A stretch of DNA of 20,554 bases from Cryomorphaceae bacterium (GCA_021298235.1 JAJTDX010000030.1:1-20554); one strand, 5' to 3'; positions 5,699 to 14,296 are shown, counted from the stretch's first letter. Notes: generated from the sequence alone by a model not told the origin. Numbers and translations: made by a program.

Positions 5699-6713
5699 TA
5701 ATATTCGTGATATATTAAAACGCCGTATCCTCGTGCTAGACGGAGGAATGGGAACCATGATTCAACCATACAATCTGGAGGAAGAGGATTTCCGTAGAAA
5801 TTGGTTTGAAGGTCATTCAAAACCACTGAAAGGAAACAACGATCTCTTATCCCTAACCCGTCCGGAAATTATTAAGGAAATTCACAGGCAATACCTTGAA
5901 GCCGGTGCGGATATTATCGAAACCAATACGTTTTCGGGTACCTGGATCGCTCAAGCGGATTATGAGCTGGAGAGCTCAGTGTATGACATTAATTTTCATG
6001 GTGCCAGATTGGCAAAACAAGTGGCAGAGGAATTTACAGCATTGAATCCCGATAAACCACGTTTTGTGGCAGGGTCAATTGGTCCAACCAATCGAACAGC
6101 ATCTATCTCACCGGACGTCAATGACCCAGGTTTTCGTGCTATCACATTCGATCAACTTGCGGATGCGTATCGTCAGCAGGTCGAGGCACTCATCGATGGA
6201 GGTGCGGATCTACTCCTTGTAGAAACCGTTTTCGACACCTTAAATGCCAAAGCTGCGTTATTTGCAATTGATGATGTTTTAAAGGAACGAGCACTTGAAC
6301 TCCCAATTATGGTTTCCGGCACGATTACAGACCAAAGTGGACGTACCCTTACAGGCCAAACGACAGAAGCTTTTCTGATTTCAGTTTCACATATGCCCTT
6401 GTTGTCTGTTGGCTTGAATTGTGCTCTTGGGGCTTCGATGATGCGACCGTATCTGCAGGTTCTAAATCGGCTTTCGCCGTTTGCTGTTAGCGCACATCCA
6501 AACGCTGGTTTGCCCAATGAATTTGGCAAATACGACGAAACGCCCGAAATGATGGCCGACCAGATCAAAGAATTTCTTGAGCTGGGATTAGTAAATATTA
6601 TTGGGGGCTGTTGTGGCACAACTCCGGACCATATCCGAAGTATAGCCGAGCTTGCCAGTAAGTATAGTCCGAGAAGTTATGCTGAACAATTAAATTCAGA
6701 GGATCATGAGTAA
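5694..6713 (+). CDS. metH: Methionine synthase, homocysteine S-methyltransferase subunit (split MetH, N-terminal part)
   Basis: A 339-residue TIM-barrel homocysteine-binding module equivalent to the first domain of cobalamin-dependent methionine synthase. Visible features: [10 protein letters not shown] (residues 15-24), [19 protein letters not shown], and the three zinc-binding cysteines, Cys 243 in GLNCALGA and Cys 306/Cys 307 in GGCCGTT. It activates homocysteine as a zinc thiolate for methyl transfer from the corrinoid on the partner subunit. It ends at the natural domain border, and the next gene starts 8 nt before its stop (ATGAGTAA overlap), so the two products are probably made in coupled fashion and act together. 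Controlled by the SAM-I riboswitch upstream; the start codon sits inside the predicted masking hairpin. No Shine-Dalgarno. Confidence 0.92.
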   Translation: MSNIRDILKRRILVLDGGMGTMIQPYNLEEEDFRRNWFEGHSKPLKGNNDLLSLTRPEIIKEIHRQYLEAGADIIETNTFSGTWIAQADYELESSVYDINFHGARLAKQVAEEFTALNPDKPRFVAGSIGPTNRTASISPDVNDPGFRAITFDQLADAYRQQVEALIDGGADLLLVETVFDTLNAKAALFAIDDVLKERALELPIMVSGTITDQSGRTLTGQTTEAFLISVSHMPLLSVGLNCALGASMMRPYLQVLNRLSPFAVSAHPNAGLPNEFGKYDETPEMMADQIKEFLELGLVNIIGGCCGTTPDHIRSIAELASKYSPRSYAEQLNSEDHE

Positions 6714-9375
6714 AGTAACCCTGCGTTTATCAGGTCTCGAACCTCTGATTGTTTCGGCAAAGAGTAATTTTATCAATGTTGGTGAACGAACCAATGTCAC
6801 CGGATCAAGGGCTTTTCTCAGAATGATCAAAGAAGGAGACTTCGAGTCCGCGCTTTCTGTTGCACGAGATCAGGTGGAAGGCGGTGCCCAGATCATTGAT
6901 ATTAATATGGATGAAGGAATGATCGATGGGGTAGAAGCCATGGTCAAATTTCTGAATCTAATTGCCTCTGAACCCGACATTGCTCGTGTTCCAGTCATGA
7001 TCGATAGCTCTAAATGGGAGATTATTGAAGCGGGATTGAAATGTCTTCAAGGAAAGGGAGTTGTGAATTCCATCTCTTTGAAAGAAGGTGAGGCAAAATT
7101 TAAAGAGCAAGCAACAAAGATCAAGCGCTATGGGGCGGCTGTTATTGTCATGGCATTTGACGAAAATGGTCAGGCTGATACCTTCGAGCGCCGAATTGAG
7201 ATTTGCAAAAGGTCCTATGACATTTTAATCGAGCAGGTGGGTTTTCCAAAGGAAGATATCATCTTCGATCCGAATATTTTTCCTGTAGCTACAGGAATGG
7301 AGGAACACAATAACAATGCGGTGGACTTTTTCCGGGCAACACGGTGGATTCGGCAAAATCTACCCGGGGCTCATGTGAGCGGTGGAGTTTCGAACGTCTC
7401 ATTTTCTTTCCGAGGAAACGATAAGGTGAGGGAAGCAATGCATTCGGCATTTTTATACCACGCTATTCGTGAAGGAATGGACATGGGAATTGTAAATCCA
7501 ACCATGCTTGAAGTGTATTCCGACATTGAGCCTACTTTACTAGAATACGTTGAGGATGTATTACTCAACAGACGACCGGACGCTACTGAACGCTTGCTTG
7601 AATTCGCAGAGACAATAAAAGGTGACGGAAGGAAAAAGGAAGTTGATCTTTCCTGGCGAGACACAACTGTTGAAAAGCGTTTGGAACACGCGCTTGTGAA
7701 AGGGATTACAGATTATATTGAGGTCGATGTTGAAGAGTGCAGAACTCGATTCGAGCGACCTATTCAAGTCATAGAGGGGCCGCTGATGGCAGGGATGAAT
7801 GTGGTGGGAGATCTCTTTGGATCTGGACAAATGTTTCTTCCACAGGTAGTTAAATCAGCGCGTGTAATGAAAAAGGCAGTCGCATATCTGCTGCCATACA
7901 TCGAAGCTGAAAAGAATGGGGAGCGTTCTTCTGCAGGTAAAATTCTCATGGCAACTGTCAAAGGAGATGTTCACGATATTGGCAAAAATATTGTCGGAGT
8001 TGTGCTCGGTTGTAACAATTACGAGGTAATTGACCTCGGAGTAATGGTTCCTTTTGAGAAAATAATTGAAACAGCAATTACCGAAAAGGTCGATGCAATT
8101 GGGTTGAGTGGGCTGATCACACCTTCTTTGGATGAGATGGTTACGGTGGCAAAGGAAATGCAACGTGCCGGACTAACTATTCCGCTTTTAATTGGAGGTG
8201 CAACTACCTCTAAAGTTCATACAGCAGTTAAGATCGAAGAACATTATCTGGGTGGTCAAACTGTTCATGTTCTGGATGCATCCAGAGCAGTGACGGTGGT
8301 GGAGAGCTTGCTTGGAGGTAAAAAAGATTCGTTCGTTCGGGAGGTTAAAGAGGAATATGAACGAGTTCGAGAACACCACCAAAAGCACCGCGCGTCCAAA
8401 CAGCTTTTATCGTTGAGCGAAGCAAGAGCCAATAATTTGCGTTTAGAGTTTAATCCTGACAAACTCACTGCGCCCAATCGACTCGGATTAACGGTTTTTG
8501 AGGATTTTGACTTGAAAGAGTTGGTCGCTTACATCGATTGGACACCTTTCTTCCAAACTTGGGAGTTACACGGTAAATTTCCGGGTATTTTGAATGATGA
8601 GGTGGTGGGTCAGGAGGCGCAACGGCTCTTCAATGATGCCCGACAGATGCTTCAACAAATCGTTGATGAACAGTGGTTGAAGGCAAGAGCGGTCATCGGA
8701 CTTTTTCCTGCGAATTCGACAGGTGATGACATAGAAATCTACGATCCGCAAGATAGAAAAACCGTTATTGCCATACAACATACCTTACGCCAGCAGACTA
8801 AAAAAGCAGCAGGACAACCAAATAGTGCACTTGCAGACTTCATTTCACCTAAGGAATCAGGGCAAATGGATTACATTGGTGGATTTATTGTGACTACAGG
8901 AATTGGTTTGGATAAGCACGTGGAGCGATTTGAAGCAGAGCATGATGATTACAATTCTATTCTCTTGAAAGCCCTTGCCGACCGACTTGCTGAGGCGTTT
9001 GCAGAAAAAATGCACGAACTTGTGAGAAAGGACTACTGGGGTTATGCGCCTAACGAACACTTGTCTAATGAGTTGCTGATTAAAGAAAGTTACCGAGGAA
9101 TTCGTCCGGCTCCAGGATATCCTGCATGCCCGGATCATACGGAAAAAATAACATTATTTAAATTGCTTGAGGGTGTAAAAAATACCGGCGTTTCTCTTAC
9201 TGAAAGTTTAGCGATGACACCTGTTTCTTCTGTTTCAGGGTGGTATTTCGCACATCCGGATGCTTCCTATTTCGGACTCGGAAAGATCACAGATGAGCAA
9301 GTATTGGATTTGTCAGCTAGAAAAGGGGTATCGGCAGATGATATGAGGAGATGGTTATCTAGCGTAATGCATTAA
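6706..9375 (+). CDS. metH: Methionine synthase, folate/cobalamin/activation subunit (split MetH, C-terminal part)
   Basis: An 889-residue protein carrying the remaining domains of MetH in the usual order. The pterin-binding barrel has [11 protein letters not shown] (residues 24-34). The four-helix cap with MFLPQVV.SA..M comes next. The B12 domain has DVHDIGKN (421-428), with His 423 as the lower cobalt ligand, and an [11 protein letters not shown] helix. The SAM-dependent reactivation domain has [14 protein letters not shown] (about 796-809) and [13 protein letters not shown] (about 845-857). It transfers methyl from methyltetrahydrofolate through cobalamin to homocysteine. The length matches residues beyond about 340 of single-chain MetH, so nothing is lost by the split. 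Such splitting is common in Bacteroidota. It needs cobalamin, and no metE or metF lies in the window. A hairpin follows at 9381-9402. Confidence 0.93.
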   Translation: MSKVTLRLSGLEPLIVSAKSNFINVGERTNVTGSRAFLRMIKEGDFESALSVARDQVEGGAQIIDINMDEGMIDGVEAMVKFLNLIASEPDIARVPVMIDSSKWEIIEAGLKCLQGKGVVNSISLKEGEAKFKEQATKIKRYGAAVIVMAFDENGQADTFERRIEICKRSYDILIEQVGFPKEDIIFDPNIFPVATGMEEHNNNAVDFFRATRWIRQNLPGAHVSGGVSNVSFSFRGNDKVREAMHSAFLYHAIREGMDMGIVNPTMLEVYSDIEPTLLEYVEDVLLNRRPDATERLLEFAETIKGDGRKKEVDLSWRDTTVEKRLEHALVKGITDYIEVDVEECRTRFERPIQVIEGPLMAGMNVVGDLFGSGQMFLPQVVKSARVMKKAVAYLLPYIEAEKNGERSSAGKILMATVKGDVHDIGKNIVGVVLGCNNYEVIDLGVMVPFEKIIETAITEKVDAIGLSGLITPSLDEMVTVAKEMQRAGLTIPLLIGGATTSKVHTAVKIEEHYLGGQTVHVLDASRAVTVVESLLGGKKDSFVREVKEEYERVREHHQKHRASKQLLSLSEARANNLRLEFNPDKLTAPNRLGLTVFEDFDLKELVAYIDWTPFFQTWELHGKFPGILNDEVVGQEAQRLFNDARQMLQQIVDEQWLKARAVIGLFPANSTGDDIEIYDPQDRKTVIAIQHTLRQQTKKAAGQPNSALADFISPKESGQMDYIGGFIVTTGIGLDKHVERFEAEHDDYNSILLKALADRLAEAFAEKMHELVRKDYWGYAPNEHLSNELLIKESYRGIRPAPGYPACPDHTEKITLFKLLEGVKNTGVSLTESLAMTPVSSVSGWYFAHPDASYFGLGKITDEQVLDLSARKGVSADDMRRWLSSVMH

Positions 9376-9454
9376 ATAAAAAAAGCGCTCGAAAGCGCTT
9401 TTAACCTAACCTAACCACTATTCACTGAAAAAGACTTTTGTGTCTAATTGACAC
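9376..9454 (-). ncRNA. Candidate small RNA antisense to the metH 3' flank
   Basis: On the minus strand a promoter-like pair (9459-9489) is followed within a few bases by a perfect GTGTC-AATTA-GACAC hairpin (9454-9440), a short linker with GGTTAGGTTAGGTT (9417-9402 region), and the T-tailed terminator hairpin (9402-9381). Together this is a self-contained transcription unit of roughly 75-80 nt with two hairpins and no open reading frame. It is inferred only from this layout; no known RNA family was recognised. Confidence 0.35.
9381..9402. terminator. Bidirectional hairpin terminator
   Basis: AAAAGCGCT, loop CGAA, AGCGCTTTT: nine perfect pairs. On the plus strand it ends the metH transcript with T residues that belong to the stem. 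On the minus strand the stem is followed by a longer T run (TTTTTTTATTTA), so it works at least as well for a minus-strand transcript. Confidence 0.8.
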
Positions 9455-9458
9455 TATT

Positions 9459-9489
9459 CAAATCTAGTTCCAAAAAATCAGCAGTCCAA
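9459..9489 (-). promoter_or_regulatory. Bacteroidota-type promoter for the candidate small RNA
   Basis: The minus strand reads TTG (9489-9487), a 20-nt spacer, then TAGATTTG (9466-9459). This fits the TTG-N17-23-TAnnTTTG consensus in both elements and spacing, the best promoter match in the window. Confidence 0.45.
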
Positions 9490-9758
9490 CTCATATTTTA
9501 TTACTACATACTTTGAAAGATTGAGCGTTCACAGGAATGTTTAATTTAAAAGGTGATTTGTATAACAAAAAGATATATTCATAGAATAAAATAGTTATTT
9601 CATAGAAAAAGCTGAAGATCTATTCTTGAAATCCTAAAAATATTAAAGGATCAAATCATTTTCGACAAAAAATCTCTAATCTTCGACGAATATACCTTAG
9701 TCGTTTCATAAATAGAACGTTGTGTTCTTCAATGAATTTGACTAATTTTAACTGTTCA
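9490..9758. other. AT-rich intergenic stretch without recognisable features
   Basis: Together with 9376-9489 this makes a 383-base gap between metH and rnhA. I see no open frame with protein-like composition, no tRNA, no strong hairpin with a T tail and no exact TAnnTTTG on the plus strand. The rnhA promoter must lie here but is not identifiable. Confidence 0.5.
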
Positions 9759-10235
9759 ATGGAGGTTGTAAAGATTTTTACGGATGGTGCCGCAAAAGGA
9801 AATCCTGGTCCCGGAGGATTTGGGGTATTAATGAAATTTCGTGATCAGGTGAAGGAGTTTTCTCAGGGCTATCGTTTGACCACCAACAATAGAATGGAGC
9901 TACTGGCTGTCATCCATGCGTTGGAGCAACTTAAGAGCAATAAATTTCCTATTCAGGTCTATTCTGATTCGAAGTACGTTACGGAGGCCATTAATCAAAA
10001 ATGGGTCTTTGGATGGCAGACCAAGGGTTTTAAGGGTAAAAAGAATCCGGACCTATGGAGGAGATATCTGGCCATACATTCAAGTTTCAATCTTACATTT
10101 CATTGGATTAAAGGCCATAATGGACATCCTGAAAATGAACGATGTGACGAGTTAGCTGTTCAAGCTGCAACATCTGATGGGTTGCTAGTAGATGAATTCT
10201 TCGAGGCTGAGCAGGAGAATTTGCTCAAAGATTAG
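9759..10235 (+). CDS. rnhA: Ribonuclease HI
   Basis: A 158-residue protein close to the 155-residue classical enzyme. The four catalytic carboxylates are visible at Asp 9 (FTDGAAKGNPGPGG), Glu 47 (NNRMELLA), Asp 70 (VYSDSKYV) and Asp 130 (ERCDELA), with the loop His 120 in IKGHNGHPEN. The basic handle region (QTKGFKGKKNPDLW) is present. It cleaves the RNA strand of RNA-DNA hybrids in the cytoplasm. I chose the ATG at 9759 because family proteins begin three to five residues before the first strand; a TTG at 9720 and an ATG at 9732 are in frame but would add an unconserved leader. Its 3' end overlaps the convergent gene by 11 nt, so each transcript reads into the other's end. Confidence 0.93.
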   Translation: MEVVKIFTDGAAKGNPGPGGFGVLMKFRDQVKEFSQGYRLTTNNRMELLAVIHALEQLKSNKFPIQVYSDSKYVTEAINQKWVFGWQTKGFKGKKNPDLWRRYLAIHSSFNLTFHWIKGHNGHPENERCDELAVQAATSDGLLVDEFFEAEQENLLKD

Positions 10236-10908
10236 TTACAGAATTCATACACGCTTTCATGAAGGTATAGATCAAGGCATGGGGAATTTCACGAGTGGAT
10301 GAAATCTGAGGACAATATGAGCAAGCCACGAAAAAATGGTGTTTCCTAAGGCTGAGTACTTCTGGTTCTTCAAACTGATTATAAGCTTCAACATCGATCA
10401 ATTCCTCTGTCAGAGCATGGATAAGTTGAGGGTAAAGACTGTAACGAGAGGATGTAAGCTCGGTAGTGTTGTGATGCTCATAAAGGGTGATGAAGGCCTT
10501 GGAATGTGGTACAACCTGTATGCGTTCAAAATGATTCCCTTCGACAAGGTTATCTGAGACTAGCTTCTCACCGTTTGGGTTTAGCTGGTAAGAGGTGATC
10601 ATCACTTCCACAAAACTTCTCAGACTGTCTCCGGTCAATAAAACAGGTATAGCTAATTGAGAAATGGATCGAATGATCCCGTTGAGGAAAAATAAGTTTT
10701 GAAAGGGTCCCGGAGCAATAAGGATTCCATCGTATTCTTCGAATTGACTCGGCCTAAACTGAGCAGCGTCGTTTACTTTTATCCAGTAGTAATTGACTTC
10801 GATTTCGAGAAACCTGCTTGAATGATCTAAGGCTAAATTCGTGGCTTGGTGCGAGTTGTACGTGAAATTGTAATCGCCAATGATCGCTATTTTTAAAGTG
10901 TTTCCCAA
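10225..10908 (-). CDS. CTP-synthase-C-terminus-like protein (class I amidotransferase fold) lacking the catalytic triad
   Basis: A 227-residue protein. KIAIIGDYN..YNSHQATNLAL (residues 6-27), YDGILIAPGPF (59-69), a strand-plus-turn IPVLLTGD (87-94) and HHFFVACSYCPQ (190-201) follow the order of the family called CTP synthase C-terminal region-related (seleno)protein. In active amidotransferases the turn after the fourth strand holds the nucleophilic Cys (Cys or Sec in this family). Here that position is Gly 93, codon GGA. The later His-Pro-Glu position reads Cys-Pro-Gln (199-201). It should therefore not be an amidotransferase and may bind a small molecule or partner (inference). The start is a TTG at 10908; no in-frame ATG exists before the upstream gene's stop. 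A terminator lies between it and the upstream lipoprotein. Confidence 0.6.
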   Translation of the reverse strand: MGNTLKIAIIGDYNFTYNSHQATNLALDHSSRFLEIEVNYYWIKVNDAAQFRPSQFEEYDGILIAPGPFQNLFFLNGIIRSISQLAIPVLLTGDSLRSFVEVMITSYQLNPNGEKLVSDNLVEGNHFERIQVVPHSKAFITLYEHHNTTELTSSRYSLYPQLIHALTEELIDVEAYNQFEEPEVLSLRKHHFFVACSYCPQISSTREIPHALIYTFMKACMNSVTNL

Positions 10909-10920
10909 CGTTTTAGAAGA

Positions 10921-10941
10921 AAAAAGCCGTTGTTTGGCTTT
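10921..10941 (-). terminator. Terminator after the minus-strand lipoprotein gene
   Basis: On the minus strand AAAGCC, a 7-nt loop and GGCTTT are followed by TTTTCTTCT. It sits between the lipoprotein stop (10948) and the TTG start at 10908, so the downstream gene depends on read-through or an unseen promoter. Confidence 0.65.
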
Positions 10942-10947
10942 GATAAA

Positions 10948-11580
10948 TTAGCGTTGGAACCACCCCTTGAAAATACCATTTTCTATATAAACGGAATCCC
11001 AAAGCAGCGTAACAGCGTCCTGACGGTAAACGTAGCAGTTGAAATTACAAGTGAATTTTGAGTAATCACCAAGTGTGTCAGACTCTTGAATAATCCCGGT
11101 AAACGTAACATTTTGAGGGTTCACGCTATTTTGTTTAGAGGTCCAGACAAGACCACTGGCATCTTTGAAGGATACTTCAAAACCTGAACCCCCTGCCGTG
11201 GAGTAAGAAGGTGAGGTGTTTGTTGAGTGAAATGTATTAAATGCACTTAAATCTGGAGCTGCTGACACTGAAGCATCCCATAGAACACTGCCTAAAACAA
11301 TTTTGATCGAGCTCATTTGTGTAGTGGATAGCATTTCAAAATTATATGCCGCACTCGACACAGATGGCGCCGGTAGAATGTTCAAATTCTTTGTAGCCTT
11401 TCCGGTGTAATTGTTTACATTTTCTGTAAGCTCAAGCTGTGTTCCGTTGATGGTTCCAACGAAATGACACGAGAGATCAACCATAGGAACCGGAGCCGGA
11501 ATGACTTCATGTTCAATGCATGATTGGAAAACCAAAAGAGTGGAGAGAATGGCAAGAATGCCAAATTTATAGTTCTTCAT
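10948..11580 (-). CDS. Lipoprotein of unknown function
   Basis: A 210-residue protein. The signal peptide MKNYKFGILAILSTLLVFQSC has a lipobox ending at Cys 21, followed by an acidic/Pro linker (IEHEVIPAPVP). The remainder is rich in Ser, Thr, Asn and Phe/Val with alternating strands (SCHFVGTINGTQLEL, FEVSFKDASGLVW, VTFTGIIQESD), suggesting an all-beta domain. Two later cysteines (C-N-F-N-C) may form a disulfide. This look is common among small Bacteroidota surface or periplasmic lipoproteins that describe a 'net-folding' beta sandwich; no family was recognised. Followed by its own terminator. An imperfect inverted repeat TGCCTTAAAC...TTAGGCA lies just upstream of the start (about 11600-11620) and could be regulatory. 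Confidence 0.65.
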   Translation of the reverse strand: MKNYKFGILAILSTLLVFQSCIEHEVIPAPVPMVDLSCHFVGTINGTQLELTENVNNYTGKATKNLNILPAPSVSSAAYNFEMLSTTQMSSIKIVLGSVLWDASVSAAPDLSAFNTFHSTNTSPSYSTAGGSGFEVSFKDASGLVWTSKQNSVNPQNVTFTGIIQESDTLGDYSKFTCNFNCYVYRQDAVTLLWDSVYIENGIFKGWFQR

Positions 11581-11685
11581 AGCTGTGGTGTTCTTTCAAT
11601 GCCTTAAACAAGCTTAGGCAATAAAAAGTTACACGAATATATAAAAAATAAAGTCCTGTTGTTGCAATCAGAACATTTTTAATAC

Positions 11686-12000
11686 TTAAGCCCTTATTTT
11701 CATTATCGCTTTTTCATTTTCAAATAGTCCCATTGAGATGATTGTTTTAGTTAGAAACCCGGTGTTCAAAAACATAAAGATGTTTCCTTCGGGATCTGCT
11801 TGACTTTCAAAGCTTTCGGCAAGATCAGACGTAGAATTTATTTGCTCGAGCATTCCCAGGATTCGGTTTAGTTGAGAATGATTCACATAAAGTGAGGTGG
11901 GATAATGCATGACTCCTTGCTGAGCATTTCCTTGGATACAAACTTCTTGTCTGTTGACACAGATAATGATCTCTTTAATTTCAAATGAACTTGATTTCAT
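11686..12000 (-). CDS. Small hypothetical protein
   Basis: A 104-residue protein without signal peptide or membrane segment. The N-terminal half reads as short strands (FEIKEIIICVNRQEVCIQG), the middle as a helix (LNRILGMLEQINSTSDLAES), and the end as strand and helix (IFMFLNTGFLTKTIISMGLF). The composition is protein-like and there is no competing frame. I do not recognise it. It is divergent from aminopeptidase P; a perfect inverted repeat (12036-12052) lies in the shared region. A near-match to the -7 element (AATCTTTG on the minus strand, about 12017-12024) precedes it. It ends 105 nt before the lipoprotein gene on the same strand, so linkage is unclear. Confidence 0.5.
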   Translation of the reverse strand: MKSSSFEIKEIIICVNRQEVCIQGNAQQGVMHYPTSLYVNHSQLNRILGMLEQINSTSDLAESFESQADPEGNIFMFLNTGFLTKTIISMGLFENEKAIMKIRA

Positions 12001-12035
12001 AGTGTTTAATTTTTTACAAAGATTCTACTTGTAGA

Positions 12036-12052
12036 TCGTAAACAATTTACGA
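12036..12052. promoter_or_regulatory. Perfect inverted repeat in a divergent promoter region (possible operator)
   Basis: TCGTAAA-CAA-TTTACGA is a perfect 7-bp dyad with a 3-base centre, placed 36 bases from the minus-strand start and 70 bases from the pepP start. The size and symmetry suit a dimeric regulator site; no T tract follows, so it is not a terminator. The regulator is unknown. Confidence 0.4.
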
Positions 12053-12121
12053 ACAACAAAAATTCCTTAAAATCCTGCAATTTTTTTTCAGATATCGTAT
12101 TTTCGACCAAAATTCAACAAC

Positions 12122-13414
12122 ATGAAGTACGACCGCATTCCCAAAGAGCTTTACATTAAAAACAGACAAAAATTCACTTCGCACATGGAAAAGGGTGCGC
12201 TGGCCGTTTTCAACTCAAACGACATTTATCCAATAAGTGCCGACAGTACGATGCCATTTCAACAGCACCGGGATATTCTTTACCTCTCAGGTGTAGATCA
12301 GGAGGAAAGTATTCTTGTTCTGTTTCCTGATTCCAAGGACAAGGAACACAGAGAAGTACTATTCCTTCGTGAAACAAATGATCACATCGCGATTTGGGAG
12401 GGTGAAAAATTGACCAAAGATGCAGCGTTTGAAACCTCAGGTATTCGAAAGGTTTACTGGCTCAATCAATTTGATGCGATCTTCAGAAAACTAATGGCCG
12501 AAGCGAATGCCATTTACCTGAATAAAAACGAGCACCTTCGAGCTTCTCTGGAAGTAGAAACGAGAGAAGACCGCTTCATCAAAAAAATCAAGCAGGATTA
12601 CCCAGCACATGAGGTCAGAAAAAGTGCACCTATCCTGCATCGCATTCGCTCGGTAAAGGAAAAAGAAGAGCTTGAGTTGATGCAGCGGGCGTGCAACATC
12701 ACTGAAGCTGGATTTAGACGCTTGCTAAACTTTATAAAACCCGGAGTTTGGGAGTATGAAATAGAGGCAGAGCTCGCTCATGAGTTTCTTCGAAACCGCT
12801 CTCGTGGATTCGCTTACACTCCAATTGTGGCCTCTGGAAAAAACGCTTGTGTCCTGCATTATATCGAAAACAATAAGCAGTGTAATGCAGGCGATGTCAT
12901 TTTGCTGGATGTCGGCGCAGAATTCGCAAATTACGCTTCTGATTTAACACGTTGTGTACCCGTGAGCGGGAAATTCACACCACGCCAAAAAGAGGTATAC
13001 AATGCAGTGCTGCACGTCAAGAAGGAAGCGGAGAAGCTTCTCGTGGCTGGCACTATGCTCGCTGAATATCATATTGAGGTTGGAAAGCTTATGGAGGAAC
13101 AACTGCTGAAGCTTAAATTGATTGATAAAACAGATGTCGCCAATCAGCGACCGGAATGGCCGGCGTACAAAAAATATTTCATGCACGGGACCTCTCATTT
13201 TTTGGGTCTTGATACACACGATGTAGGGTTATGGCATGAACCAATTCAGGCAGGGATGGTCTTTACCTGTGAACCGGGAATCTATATTCCGGAAGAAGGT
13301 CTTGGGATCCGACTCGAAGATGATCTGGTTGTTCAAAGCAATGGTGCACCTTTCAACCTCATGGCGTCAATTCCAATTGAGGCAGATGAGATCGAAGAGC
13401 TTATGAATTCCTGA
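12122..13414 (+). CDS. pepP: Xaa-Pro aminopeptidase (aminopeptidase P, M24B)
   Basis: A 430-residue cytoplasmic metallopeptidase that removes N-terminal residues preceding proline. An N-terminal aminopeptidase-P domain (about 1-165; FQQHRDILYLSGV) is followed by the pita-bread catalytic domain. All five metal ligands are in place: Asp 263 and Asp 274 (LLDVGAEFANYASDLTR), His 359 (HGTSHFLGLDTHD), Glu 384 (CEPGIYIP) and Glu 399 (IRLEDD). The accessory His 355 and His 366 are also present. Length matches the family (about 430-440). The ATG at 12122 is the first good start; a TATTTTCG at 12098-12105 weakly resembles the -7 element. The stop overlaps the next ATG by one base (TGATG), so the hydrolase downstream is translationally coupled. 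Confidence 0.93.
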   Translation: MKYDRIPKELYIKNRQKFTSHMEKGALAVFNSNDIYPISADSTMPFQQHRDILYLSGVDQEESILVLFPDSKDKEHREVLFLRETNDHIAIWEGEKLTKDAAFETSGIRKVYWLNQFDAIFRKLMAEANAIYLNKNEHLRASLEVETREDRFIKKIKQDYPAHEVRKSAPILHRIRSVKEKEELELMQRACNITEAGFRRLLNFIKPGVWEYEIEAELAHEFLRNRSRGFAYTPIVASGKNACVLHYIENNKQCNAGDVILLDVGAEFANYASDLTRCVPVSGKFTPRQKEVYNAVLHVKKEAEKLLVAGTMLAEYHIEVGKLMEEQLLKLKLIDKTDVANQRPEWPAYKKYFMHGTSHFLGLDTHDVGLWHEPIQAGMVFTCEPGIYIPEEGLGIRLEDDLVVQSNGAPFNLMASIPIEADEIEELMNS

Positions 13415-14163
13415 TGTTGCTCCATCACACCACCCTTGGAACAGGAGCTCCTGTTCTTTTTTTGCATGGATTTCTTGAATCTTCATCTATGTGGGAGCTT
13501 CTGAAAGAAAAGGATCTTCCCTTCAAGGCTGTGCTAATCGATCTTCCCGGACATGGTGCATCGGACCTGGGAGAGGCGATCACACCTCCTTCATTGGATT
13601 ATTTTGCTCAACAGGTCATGGAGTTGGTTGATTATCTAGGCTTGGAAAGGTACTATGTGGTAGGTCACTCGATGGGAGGGTATGTAGCACTTTTGTTGAA
13701 AGAATTGGATTGCCGCTGCGAAAAGATAGTATTGTTGAATAGTAATTTCTGGCAGGATCACGAACAAAAAAAATCAGACCGCATTCGCGTCGCGGATTTG
13801 GCGTTCAATGCGCGCGAACACCTCATACGTGAAGCCATTCCCGGTTTGTTCTGGAAGCACAGTGCAGCTGATCCGATTGTCAGAAAGCTTATTTCGGAGG
13901 CACTGAAAATGTATGCTGAAAATATCGCCTATGCCTCTTTGGCAATGATGATTAGGGAAGACAAAAAAAATTTACTCGTGAAGTTCCCGAATGACTTCCT
14001 ATTGATCAATGGTGCGCACGATCCATTAATGCCCGTGACTTTACTGAAAGAAAAGACTTCTGAGCTTAACGTCAGGGTCGAATGGCTCGAGGAATCTGGT
14101 CACATGGCACACTTCGAACAACCAGAAGCGCTCTGTAAATTATTCGCTGAATTTCTTTCTTAA
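13414..14163 (+). CDS. Alpha/beta hydrolase
   Basis: A 249-residue alpha/beta-hydrolase-fold protein. The oxyanion region is LFLHGFLESS (15-24), the nucleophile elbow is GHSMGG with Ser 86, the acid is Asp 203 in INGAHDPLMP, and the base is His 230 in SGHMAHFEQP. The family includes esterases, MenH- and BioH-like enzymes; the motifs fix the chemistry (serine hydrolysis) but not the substrate. No signal peptide, so cytoplasmic. It shares one base with the pepP stop (TGATG), and the pair likely forms an operon. The family is often paired by chance, so the link to peptide turnover is only suggestive. No terminator with a T tail was seen in the 156 bases that follow. Confidence 0.85.
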   Translation: MLLHHTTLGTGAPVLFLHGFLESSSMWELLKEKDLPFKAVLIDLPGHGASDLGEAITPPSLDYFAQQVMELVDYLGLERYYVVGHSMGGYVALLLKELDCRCEKIVLLNSNFWQDHEQKKSDRIRVADLAFNAREHLIREAIPGLFWKHSAADPIVRKLISEALKMYAENIAYASLAMMIREDKKNLLVKFPNDFLLINGAHDPLMPVTLLKEKTSELNVRVEWLEESGHMAHFEQPEALCKLFAEFLS

Positions 14164-14237
14164 AAACCTTTAACGGATTGTTTCGTAAAGTAATCTGTAG
14201 TTTAAGTCTGCTAAAGTGTATTCTAATGGATGTGAAC

Positions 14238-14296
14238 GGTACTTTTATTTCTTCGAAGTTTAATACTGAATAGTATCTTGTATGCAAAAGAGTACC
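14238..14296 (+). repeat. Nested inverted repeats in the leader of the LytTR regulator gene
   Basis: An outer pair GGTAC (14238-14242) and GTACC (14292-14296) encloses an inner perfect hairpin ATACT-GAAT-AGTAT (14263-14276), all within 85 bases of the regulator's ATG. It could be an operator or leader structure, but short repeats in AT-rich DNA can arise by chance. Confidence 0.25.

Noticed and set aside
6173..6619. 148-codon open frame on the minus strand inside metH
   Set aside because: It is a shadow of the strongly conserved homocysteine-domain gene, with no start context and Ser/Arg-rich composition.
9402..9417. AACCTAACCTAACC as a CRISPR or telomere-like repeat
   Set aside because: Only two and a half short units without spacers; it is better explained as the single-stranded linker of a candidate small RNA or as chance.
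9720..9758. Longer N-terminus of RNase HI from TTG 9720 or ATG 9732
   Set aside because: RNase HI proteins start only a few residues before the first strand carrying the TDG aspartate; the extra residues are not family-like.
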